64,000 bases of DNA from assembly GCA_016859345.1 (NCBI GenBank), contig CM029120.1, positions 7,741,501 through 7,805,500 of the forward strand. Reading direction: 5' to 3'. The stretch is from Istiophorus platypterus (taxonomy: Eukaryota > Chordata > Actinopteri > Istiophoriformes > Istiophoridae). Below the pieces are notes generated by a model, which worked only from the letters and a program-made list of their open reading frames with translations, made no database searches and had not been told where the DNA came from. Each line of letters starts with the position of its first letter. The first letter of the stretch is position 1. Positions 13,201-23,397 of the stretch are shown here, in pieces. Made by a program: the position numbers and the translations under genes.

Positions 13201-14430
13201 GTTAGGCTGCATTGAAGAGGAGCATCCCGACTCCAGTAACTGTCTCATGAAACGTGTGGGTCATTGTGCAAAATGTGTGTGCATCAAGAGGTATGTGTGT
13301 ACCTTGAGATGCTGGAGTTGCCGTCGATCATCGTCCAGCTGCCTCCTCTTGTTTTCAATCTCTGTCTGCTTCTTCCTCTTCTCCTGTTACCGCACAGACA
13401 CAATATGATTGCGATGCATTCATCTCAAGATCAAATTGGACACCAAAAAACCCCCCCAAAACAAAAACCCAAAAATGTAAGAATCCAAAATTTTACCAGT
13501 GCTGTGTCACTAATGAGACTGGGTACCGAAGTCAGTGAAAAAAGTCATATATTAAAAAATGAAACTCCTGAATCTTATCGTCCATAAACATTAAAAACAT
13601 TCTGATCATTACCAAGCTATAGTCTTTAACGGAGTTGCTGACAATTCAGTTGTAGTCTTTAATGACTGTGGTTTATGTGTAAGTCAGTTTGATTGATTGT
13701 TTTTAATGCTTCTATGCTAATGTTGATAATAAAGGTTTTTATTTAACAGCACTCTGATTAAATGGGCTAATTATCACACGACTACATGAAAAACCTTCTA
13801 CACAAGCCAGTCCAGTTGAGAGATATTTTAAAGATTCTACATTTCAGGATGTCCCTATAAAGTTTTGAATGGCCATGCAATGATTTTGAGTTATTTTCAT
13901 GTGAAACCACTCGCCGCAAACCAAATTCAAAAATGTTTTTGTCACTATGTCTGACAAAAGTTGTAAATGTTTTGAGGGGGAAAAAAAAAATCTGTTTCTA
14001 TATTTGATATATAACAATATATGTAATTACACTGGTCGGAGACCTGGATGTTATGTAAGAAAAGACAGAGATATAACAGGCTAAAAGGATGAGAGACTAA
14101 CACACAGAAAAAAACAGGAGAGGGGCACTAAAAGATACAAGGGCAGACAGAAAAAGGCATTGAGCTGCAGCTGTTGCATTAGCTTTCAACATCCACTAAT
14201 GGGTGAAGGAGATGGGATCTAAAAGGTTGAGTCATTAAGACTTGTAGTCACATACTGACAAGCGGCAGTGATTTGTTGTCTTAACAGCCAATAGTTTGTC
14301 CTGATGTGCATTCGGTGTGTTTGCATGAGTGTGTGTGAGTATGAAACGCAGCGGAAGAGGCAGATTGTGCGTGTAAGAAATAACTTACAGCGATGGCCTG
14401 GAGTCTCTCCTCTTGTGACACCTCAGCCAT
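6958..14430 (-). CDS. palm: Paralemmin-1 (compact form), whole spliced gene
   Basis: Paralemmin-1 is a lipid-anchored protein of the cytoplasmic face of the plasma membrane, linked to filopodia, neurite and spine growth. Five coding exons join in frame: 14389-14430, 13303-13383, 8311-8426, 7588-7658 and 6958-7337 (690 nt, 229 residues). The N-terminus contains 'QEERLQAIA' and a charged coiled coil up to about residue 95 ('EKRKKQTEIENKRRQL', 'SKALRERWLLDG'). The C-terminus contains 'REVTGIEAKLLG', 'VTLVFMGYKTVEEE', 'AEFVVIEDGEG' and 'DPAPPNGS', then ends CKCCTVM, a CaaX box preceded by cysteines. These match mammalian PALM, from which I recall the equivalent C-terminal blocks. Human PALM has about 387 residues. 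The middle, including the conserved 'EITVEKDKVTGET'-type segment, is absent: exon 4 joins directly to the last exon across a 250-nt intron with no coding signal. The start is the ATG one base after a 3' splice site. Confidence 0.9.
7588..7658 (-). CDS. palm: palm coding exon 4
   Basis: Encodes LEQEIEELETG, the end of the coiled coil, and a short linker ending AKENG. The donor is GTAAGT in phase 1. The acceptor (gagccag) lacks a usual pyrimidine tract: a (TG)11 run on the minus strand (7671-7692) ends 12 nt before the exon. Confidence 0.88.
7671..7692. repeat. (CA)11 at the 3' splice site of palm exon 4
   Basis: Eleven CA dinucleotides on plus give (UG)11 in the palm pre-mRNA, placed 12 nt upstream of exon 4 where the pyrimidine tract would normally be. 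Confidence 0.9.
8311..8426 (-). CDS. palm: palm coding exon 3
   Basis: Encodes SKALRERWLLDG... to ...LLEQVIL plus two bases of an arginine codon. It has a tgcag acceptor and a GTACGC donor (phase 2). It continues the N-terminal coiled coil. Confidence 0.92.
8427..13302 (-). other. palm: palm intron between coding exons 2 and 3
   Basis: About 4.9 kb with no further exon seen. It holds an A-run near 8814-8829, degenerate CA repeats at about 10020-10112, a clean (CA)n at about 10227-10264, a dispersed repeat arm at 10440-10650, and (TG)n runs near 11473-11489 and 11912-11936. The Cys- and Val-rich or Thr- and His-rich frames over these runs are repeat artefacts. Confidence 0.7.
10440..10650 (+). 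repeat. Dispersed repeat family B, single arm
   Basis: Diverged single arm of the element that forms an inverted pair at 44750-45325. Shared landmarks are 'gggaaata...tttcttgcc' near the start, 'taaacattaag' near 10540, and 'gggggaaacagctag' followed by a 'gctgtccgaaggt' block near 10588-10620. The copy continues into sequence of unclear origin. Confidence 0.5.
13303..13383 (-). CDS. palm: palm coding exon 2
   Basis: Encodes 27 residues of the coiled coil, from EKRKKQTEIENKRRQL to LQHLK. It is flanked by a cag acceptor and a GTACAC donor, phase 0 at both ends. It is nearly identical to the equivalent exon of mammalian PALM. Confidence 0.92.
13384..14388 (-). other. palm: palm intron between coding exons 1 and 2
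   Basis: About 1 kb, AT-rich, with A-runs near 13981 and no repeat or exon recognised. Confidence 0.6.
14389..14430 (-). CDS. palm: palm coding exon 1
   Basis: Encodes 14 residues, MAEVSQEERLQAIA, ending at a GTAAGT donor in phase 0. A 3' splice site (ccccatcag) lies one base upstream of the ATG, so at least one upstream, probably noncoding, exon exists. Mammalian PALM also breaks after QAIA. Confidence 0.88.
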
Positions 14431-15189
14431 CCTGATGGGGAGAGACAGAATGAGAGGGGGTGAGCGAGAGGGAGCGGTTGATACAAGCACACATGACCAC
14501 CGACATCAGACATTACACACAGCGGCAAACAACCGTCCGGAGCCGTAGCGTTCATTCACCAGCCATTTACCTTCCAACGGCTTCCCAGTGACTGAGGTTA
14601 AATGTCTGTCTCTTTTGCACTAAATCAGTGTCTCTCTCCTGTCGGGGGAGTGTCACCGAAGGCATGCTAATACGCTAGTGGGGCGCTGCAGGAGATTCCT
14701 GTTTTAATGGGTTCCAGACCAGAGCTCCAGGATGGAGGATGGACGGAAGCAGGGCTGAAGCCAGAGGGGAAGGACTGTGACTGGTTCTCGCCTGAGACGG
14801 GACAAAGCTATCGCTGTACCCTGCTCCCAAAAAAAGGCTCCATATCTCACATCAGGTGTCGCATTCTTTTCTGTAGTTGATGACTAAAAAGTGAAGATAT
14901 ATTTACAATAGGGATTGGAATATCATCTGAGATGACATTCCTTAAACAGAGGAATGTTAGCCCAGGTTTCACATATGTTGTTTAGGAATGTATGTTCAAG
15001 GGCTCAAGACTTAATCTCTCTCAAGAGAACTGTGTGTTCTTCATGATATACTTTAGGTGTATTACAAAAGAGATTTTAGAAGCTCATAAGTGACAGTGGT
15101 CCGATGATCAGAGCAGCCTGTTTTTGTCTCGTTTGAATCTAAAAAATAAATCAGATGTAATTCCTACATTTAATTTCCACAAGAGAAAC

Positions 15190-15480
15190 AATTAGCCTGG
15201 TAATCATTGTTGATTAACAGTAAGCAAGTGGCAACTATTTTGAAAGCTGATCATTCTTTGCAGTCTGTTTTCAAGCAAAAATGTCATAGCTCCAGCTTAT
15301 GAACTGCAGAGTTTTCTTGTTTTGAATCCTTGTAAGCCGAATATCTTTGGGTTTTGGACTGTCGATCGGACTATAACCACACCCTTGACGACATCACCCC
15401 AGACTCTGTGAAACTGTGATGGCCATTTTCCACTGTTTTCTGATATTTTACAGACCAAATGATTCATTGATTTCTTGAGG
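15190..15480 (-). repeat. Dispersed repeat family A, copy 2
   Basis: Reads as the reverse complement of the copies at 962 and 38995. Landmarks on plus are 'ttcaagcaaaaatgtcat', 'gaatatctttgggttttgg' and 'ttttctgatattttacagac'. The opposite-strand frame over it is not a gene. Confidence 0.6.
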
Positions 15481-18400
15481 AAAAAACAAACAAACAACAC
15501 AAAACACATTTATCAATAATGAATGCAGTCGCCGTCCTAATTACGAAATCACAAATTTACATTTAAGACAGATGGATGCCCTGGGGTTTAATATTTCTAA
15601 AATCTGAATTTATGTCCAAGGAAATTCATTACCTGTGAAACCACATTATGTATGAGTTTCAAAGAGGAATGAGCTCGTCACTTGATAGATTCACTTGAGT
15701 GGAACAAGTATAATCATGGAAACGTATAAAAGTACTAAGGGTGATGTGTCCCTATCTTCACATAAAATCAGACTATCAAATAGATTTAATCATTTTGCTA
15801 TAAAAAAAAAGAACCTCTGGGAACTTTATAGTCTAACCAATGTCGCCCGAAATTTAAGACCCTCACTTCTGTATATGTACTGATCCAGGAGAGGACCTCT
15901 CTGGCTCTGACTAGACTCTGGGATTGCTTTTTTCATACATGCCCCTAACACCATTTCAACACGGTGCTTTTTTCCGGCCCGACCTGAAACTGTATCACAA
16001 CACATATGGGATTCTCATTTCTCTGCACAGCTCCAAACCAAACTTTTACAAAAGTACTATGACAAAACATCCCCACATCGGTCTCCACCCAACCCTCTCC
16101 AGTGCCAGTAAAATGTGTTAAATGCTTTTCGATTGTGTCACTCCCTCTGATGGTTGGCCAGGGTCTCTGCTGTCACCATTTTGAATTAGCTTGCATCGTG
16201 ACCCAACCAAATCCTCACAAAGTTTGGATTGTGGAAAAAAAATCCCAAAAAACAAACAAAAACAAAAAAAAGCTCAGTATTTCAATAGACCACATCCCTT
16301 CTTGCTCACCCTTGCTGTAGGCTTGGTCTGATTGCGACACAGAGGCATGCAGTGCAACAACACTGGCCCCTCTCAAAACATAAAGATGCAAAGTTTTTCT
16401 CTCATGCTTGTTAGTCCCTTGTCCAATGAATTAAGCTGTGGGACTTCTAAAAAACCCCTGGGTGTATTATATCTGCCCAGTCTTTAACACACAGAGTTCA
16501 TGTGCACATTTCTGGCTTTTCTGCACTTGTACACACATACATTCACACAGCACACTGCTGCTGCCCCTCCAAGCCACACCACCATCACATGGAGACCCTT
16601 TGGAGAAAAAGTGAAACCACAATCGTGTGATCAACCCACCAAGTACGGACATAAGACACACACATACTGTCTAGACACATTCTAATTCTCGCCTCTGCCA
16701 CTTGATCCAGCACAAACGGGAAGAACGAAGAAGACGTCTGGAGATGCGCTGAGTAAAATCAGATTGAATAGGAGAAACCAGTACAATCAAAAACTAAACA
16801 CACCTTGACTTTTAAGAATCAATTAAAATACAAGGCTCCCATTTCAAAAGTAAATTATGCCGTGAAGATTTTTTTGAGATACTGTTTATGTTTTTGTTGC
16901 CAGTTGACAGCGTTTTATTGCCTAAATCTCCTAAATCCCCTTCCCTTCCCAGCCCTCGGGCTACAGTGGGAACGGGGCAGTTAGCTGACTGCACATCTGG
17001 GAACTCATCTGGATCAGTTCATCAGGCCTGGAAGCAGCAGCTGAACTCTGTTGTTATGAAATGACCGGCCATCTTGACCTGGGGAAGGTCTCTCTGAGCA
17101 TGAGCAGAGACAAGGAAGGACTCACCAACAGCTGACAGGAGACTGGAGGAAGGGATGGAAAGAGCTGCACTTTATTCTATTAATGTCAATTACATCTGTT
17201 GGAAAAAAATCTCCTCATTGGTTGTGAAAGACACTGAATTCCCTGAATAAACCAGCCAACACGCTATATCTGATCTGGCTCAGGCTACTCAAACTACTCA
17301 AACTAAGGGTACTCAAACATTAAGTGACTTGATACTCATGAGTACACCTGATACAAACAAATGTGTCACAGGACCCTTATGTGACTGGAAATTTAAGAGC
17401 TTAAGGAAGAATTTTTAATGGCACAGTAAAATAATAATGTCATCCTCCAATTAACAAAACATTTTTGGTTTTCTCTCATAATTTAATATGGGAGTTCAGA
17501 TTTTTGGTTTTATTCTGTTAATGCTTTCAGATACTGTTGAACATTTGTTCCAAGCCAGTTATCAGCATTTATGAACTTTTAATTAGATCTGCGTATCGTA
17601 AAGTCCTCAAATTCACTAATGTTTGATTTAGTATTAGCCTTAAGACAATTATATAAAATCTTTGTCCACATATTCTAAAAAGTATGAGCCTGAAAGTCCA
17701 TCCTTGATTTTTAAAGTTTAACTAATAGCCTTTCACAATGATATCAACTGTTTTAGCTGCCGTCACCTAATTTAAAACAAACACATCTACAACATCTATT
17801 CGCTTATCGAGACACAGTCGAAAGTTCTGCACAAAGCTGGTTAGTCCATCCTGAGTTAGGAATAACTTTATTTTGTAAAATCAAAAACATTTTAAACGAG
17901 GAAACGGAGGTTGATACCCATGCCTACTGAAAACCCTCAACAAACAGTGGAAAATCTGCCATGCGGCTCTATGAGTTGACCACAATTACCCAGTTCATAC
18001 CAAAGTAAACAGCAGAAGTCGGTTGGACCAGCTGGGATTTCACAGATTTTCTGAGCTTGTCCCACCTTTTGAACATGAATTTTAACCTTTTAACTGCCTC
18101 TTTAACCTTTGGAGTACCGCTGTGATTAATTTTTAAATGGTACTAGAAAAAATATGACCACCTTGTTGTAACATCATGGGCCTTTGTCCTGCTGCCTCTC
18201 TCATAAATTATTGACAAACGGGGAGAAAGGAAAGCAGGCACACAGACAAGCATCTTTGCAGCATGGTTAGAAGAGTAATTACATTTATGACCAAGAAAGG
18301 AAGACGTCCTGGGAGGCCGGCTGTCGCCTACAGACATATTCAGACGGATAAATATAATAGATCAACAAAATCAGTCAGACAGGACTGCGAGAGGCAGGGG

Positions 18401-20445
18401 TGTTAGTTGGCAGAAATAAAGACAAAGGACGCACTAAAACTGGAGACGTTTTTGACAATATGTCAAGGCAGGTACGCGACACAAGAAGTCAGGTAATCTG
18501 ACTAATGACCAGCCCTTTTTCGTGCTGAGTGCACGGCTCCGGCAGCCATCGCAGGAACACATTAACCGCCTGCATAGAGCACCAACATCCTCCTCTAATA
18601 GCATTGTGCTCATGTGCTCATGCTCCTCTGGCACCAGCAGTCACTGCACACTCTCTATCAACTCTGAGATGCCCTGAAGGTGATTACATTAATGCCAATA
18701 GAGGTAAATGAATGATAAACCTGCTGAGCATCTTTGTTTCGAGATATATCATGTTGGCTGAAAGCCCAGCCTGGCTTTATAACTGCTTTCCGAAGTGAGA
18801 AGAAATGGTTTTTTCCCTCTGCTGAACTGGGTTTACCAAACCCAAAATTGTATGCAGCTTAAACATTGCGGGTCCTGGTTAAACAAGAGTATCACACTTT
18901 CACCTCTCATTCTTCGAAATTATAGTCTCTACTGTGACAAAAAAACATCACTTTAGAGACTATTTAAATCTGTAATGGAGCCAAGTTTGTCACAGCCAAG
19001 TGCAATATGTTCTGAGGAGTCGGTTAAGAAAAATTGTATCAGTGTTTATTATTCATGCTACAAAGTCTGGGAGTGAAAAGGTCACATGTACATGCTCCAC
19101 CGATCTGTACATGAGAAAAAACACACTGTGTGACTCCAAGACAGCCACGGGCCATCCATCAATGCGACTGTCGGCAGTGGAGGCAGATTACACCAGGTCT
19201 CATCACCACTAATCTGGGATTATCTTAAACAAACACCACAACAACCTGGAATTGGACACTACGGCAGTCTGTGTCTGAGCCTCCCACTCTCACGCGAATT
19301 CAGCGGGGTAGGATATTTAAAGCCTTTTTCATAGCATCTGTGCTTAATTAGATAGTAAAAACGTCAATGTAGGCATCTGGAACTGACCCCACACCTACAA
19401 AATTGCAACCTTATGGGATGTCCCTTGGCTTGATGAAAAAGGAAGACATTGACAAAATCATGAAAAAAGGAAAATAATCCTTATCAAATATACTATTTAA
19501 TCCTGTTTGAGTAACATTTGTGAAAAGCTAATGTTCATAAAAGAAGGTATGCATCAGTGAGCTGTTTTTAAAGAGTTAGATTTTTTTAGGAAAGCAAAAG
19601 GACGGATGCTGAGAATTGCAGACAGGCTGGGGAAGTTGCAGTGAGAGACAAACATACTGTTGGTTTCGTTCTTTTTATGAGATTTGTTGACTGTAACAAA
19701 AATCTTTATTATTTCCAGTCTTATCCTTTAAACTTGATCATAACTTTATTTTAAATCAATCTTAATACTGAAGGAGAACCCTAATCTGAAATGTATGTGC
19801 ACCACACAAGGAAAACCGAGAACTGTTAGAGGCTTGTTGACCAATTAGAGAGATTCTTGTTAACCAATCAGAAACCGAGGGGGCAATCAGCTAGAGTGAG
19901 ATGTTTGTTACCAAACCAGTGAAGTTGAGGACACAATGGAATGTGGCGGCTGCATTTCACCGAGATGTTACAAAAAATTAACTTGAAAATAGTCTGTTAT
20001 TGTTCGAGTTATGAAATCCTGGCGTGCACACTCTAAAAAAAAATAATAACTACCTCTTGAAAAGGCAGTCTGTTCACTCAGGTGTTAATTCAGAGCGGCA
20101 AGAAGTTTTTGATGGATATTGTGCAGCCATAATAAAACCCCCCAGCACACACACAAGCACACTCACAAAAGCTGACTCCTGTGTAGAGATGAGATGAAAT
20201 ACAAAGACATAAAAATGAGAAAATAAAGCCTAAGGATTCTTACTCTTAAAATCTTGAAAGGTCCCATATGTGAGCAAGATAGTTATTTCTGGCTATTGTT
20301 GAACTAAATAGTGTGTACAGACACACACCAATTTACTAATAAGCCACAAAATTAATATCATTTACCGGATTTAACGCTGAATGTTGTATATATACAGTGT
20401 ACAGTTAGCTGCAGGCTCAGACAGGCAGTCAATTGAAATTATTAT

Positions 20446-20525
20446 GATAATATAATACAATATAATATAATATAATATAATATAATATGATGTAATATAA
20501 TATAATATAATATAATATAATATAA
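20446..20525. repeat. (TATAA)n pentanucleotide array
   Basis: About 16 TATAA/ATAAT units with a few substitutions (a TATGATG unit in the middle). Confidence 0.85.
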
Positions 20526-20539
20526 ACACTGTATATATG

Positions 20540-20622
20540 CTGTGTATATACAGAATTGCCACAGTTGCCACAAAATAAAACGTAACTGGTTTTAATGTTG
20601 TGGCTGATCGGTGTACACATAC
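20540..20622. repeat. Possible end of a dispersed fish repeat
   Basis: Contains 'ttttaatgttgtggctgatc' followed by a short spacer and 'acaca'. I recall this string as recurrent in fish genomes, but only this fragment is visible and no class is assigned. Confidence 0.3.
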
Positions 20623-20881
20623 AAAATAGCACTGTCTGGCCCAAAAATGTCTCCTCTGCAGAAAGAATAATGACAGTGAAAATGACACTTGAGCTTAATG
20701 ACCCAGGCCCTTCATTACAAAAGTGAGAGACTCTGGAAAAGGAAGCTAATCCCAAATGCCCTTCACACTCACAGTGCTGGAGCCGCACTTCTTTCTCCTT
20801 CTCTACTCCCCACTTCCACGACTTCCTTCCCTCAGGCCAAAAGAGTACAGGGACAACAATACTCCTCCAGGCCTTTCTGTC

Positions 20882-20919
<38 letters not shown>

Positions 20920-21859
20920 CCAGGACATCACGGCTCCTCCACCACCACACATGGAGCTCCTCTCTGCATCCTTCTACTATCAGAGCCACGACGCAAACTG
21001 TGCCAAACATGAACAGCACTGTGCCAATAAAAACTATAGGAAGTCCGCTGAGGTCACATGTTAGTATTCCAGGGGTCGTAGGGTAAAAGTCCTTTCCCCC
21101 GAGGTCGCCCGTAAACAGCTCCGTCAGTACGGAAGAGGGTGAAATACCATGTAACATCCAAGACGAGGGGACAAATGCGATCCCACACAGAGACTGAGAC
21201 CCGTCCTACTTGTTCCGCTGTGATTAGGCCACAAGAATTTAATGGACTGGCATTTAGAACATGTGTGTGTGTTTGTGTGTGCGTGTGTGTGTGTTTTTAA
21301 TGATGTTAACACCTTTATACTAGTCAACAAAGAGATAAAATACCCCATATTGTCTCTTCATTAGACCCTCCCTGTCTGGTACAAGCCCACATCTTCCCAA
21401 TAGATCAAATATCTTTGAATGTAACCATTATATCCTATCTGAAAATTTTTAGTCTTCAAACCCTTAGATAACACTACCGCTGGGATGCTTTTTGGATTTG
21501 ACAAAGATCCTCCAGCGCCACAGAATGCATTATGCAACTGTTTTCACAGTCGGAATAGTAATGTCAAAGACTAATGAAATGATCTGGATTTGCAAAATCA
21601 TTGCAAAGCCCCTTGAAACCACTAAATGTTAAATTAATTCAGAGTGATGTATGAACAGTGAAAGTGGTGAAAAGAGCCTGTTCTACAGACCAAACCATTG
21701 AAACCTTTGGAAATTTACATGAAAACAACAATTTTCAGGAACTGAGGAAATTTGTTAAGTGATTTCTAGAACCAATACTGAATTGTGTATTATAATTCCC
21801 CCTTAATACTCCCTCATACCCTTAGTGATGACCAGCTTCTCACAGCACCTTCAAGGTTA

Positions 21860-22612
21860 GCCACTTTAAAAGGGTGTGTCTGATGGCAAAAGTGTTCCTA
21901 GTTGTTCCAAACAACCAAACTTCAAGGCAGGGTTGAAGGCTTGTCGTTCAGCGAGAGGGATGAGATGCGATAAACGCTCAGATATGGGGAAAAGTAAAGG
22001 TTGTTTCTGCAAACACCACAGCACGGAGACAGCTCCCCTAAGAGTGACGAATGACCTGCTCTGTGCTGCCGATGCCGGTAAACACTCCACCTTAATTCTT
22101 TTAGATCTCAGCCCGGCTTCCAACGCTGTCAACCACACGATTCCCCCGACACGCTGGGTCGGCACTTCTGGGTCTGAACCTGATTTGGTTCTGTTCCTAC
22201 TGTTCAAGCAAAAATTTCCTGCGGGGATTCAGTCGTAGGTCCACTTCATTTGTGTCTTTACATGCTCCCGCTGGGAGGAATCGCCAAAACTCATAAAAAA
22301 AATTTTCACTGCTACGCAGATGATACTCAGGAATACCTCCTACTCAATTTCCAAAATCAAGCCAATGTAAATCGATTACAAAACTTTCCTCAAGATATTA
22401 AGGATTGGTTGGCTCATAATTTCCTTCATTTAGACGAGGACGTGGCAGAGATCCTGGTCTTTGGCCTCCCACATCATACCACTGTAACTGCCCTCAGTCA
22501 CATTTCTGCCTTCGTCCGACCACATACGGAAAACCTCGTGTTCGCATGTGGTCGGACGTACTTGAGTTTTACTATTTACCTGATGGCGACCCATGTTTCG
22601 TCAGACAGTTAA
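21860..22612 (+). mobile_element. Broken LINE reverse transcriptase fragment (CR1/L2-type)
   Basis: Two plus-strand frames resemble the reverse transcriptase of fish CR1/L2-clade LINEs. The first (about 21876-22200) has HSTETAPLRVTNDLL and LILLDLSPASNAV, the degenerate counterpart of the DLS-A-FDT catalytic block. The second (about 22220-22500) has VGPLHLCLYM, the YADD catalytic box in FHCYADDTQ, and IKDWLAHNFLHLDEDVAEIL. A frame change near 22200-22240, an in-frame stop and lost residues show it is dead. Neither the 5' end nor a 3' tail is seen. It lies in palm intron 1. Confidence 0.75.
22513..22558. repeat. 16-bp inverted repeat inside the LINE fragment
   Basis: Left arm 22513-22528 (cgtccgaccacatacg) pairs with right arm 22543-22558 (cgcatgtggtcggacg). 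The arms match at 15 of 16 positions, and the loop is 14 nt. Confidence 0.85.
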
Positions 22613-23349
22613 ATTCTGTTAAACTAGCTGTTCTGATGATTGGTTTTTACCTCAGTCTGCATCCTTAAAAAAAAAAAGTATAACATCATTACCATCAACA
22701 TGACCTGCTGACAGCACTGCTTGATGTTTACAGACAGACCATTTCCATAGTATACTCCATAGTCTCCTGTGTCCTGGTGTGCTCTCTGCCCCTCTGGTCA
22801 ATCAGCAAACTCTATACATCCGGATATAGAAAGCCTATGCACTAGCATTATCGGAGCAGCCTCTCAACATTAACACAATAACCATTAGGCCAGATAGGTG
22901 CCTCCCCTTATGGCAAGATCCTAATCCCCACTTAAGGCTCTCAAGAGGCTAAAGACTTGTTTATGTTAATGTCGCGTTCGCATGCTTCTCGGATGCTGCC
23001 ATTTCCAGAGTTGGTAGAAGCTTGTCCACCAAGGTGAAAAAAAAAAAATCTAATGCAACGTGAATTTTCACCATTAATCAAAAGTTTCCTACCATTAACA
23101 AACTCTTAATTTCGTCCACCATGCTTCTGTGTACATGATGTCAGCGATTTGGCAAGTTGTGTACCAAAATTTTCGCTGACTTTCTGAGCTGTTCTGACTT
23201 GAGGGGACATTCATGTGAATTTTCCCAGATGGCTTCTCATTTTTCCAATTATTCTGACACCACATGAATGCACTGTGTTTGTCCAGCCTCGTCTGGGACT
23301 GAAAAAAAAAAATTATCTTATGGTTCTTAAAACAGATGTCCATGTGTCT

Positions 23350-23397
<48 letters not shown>

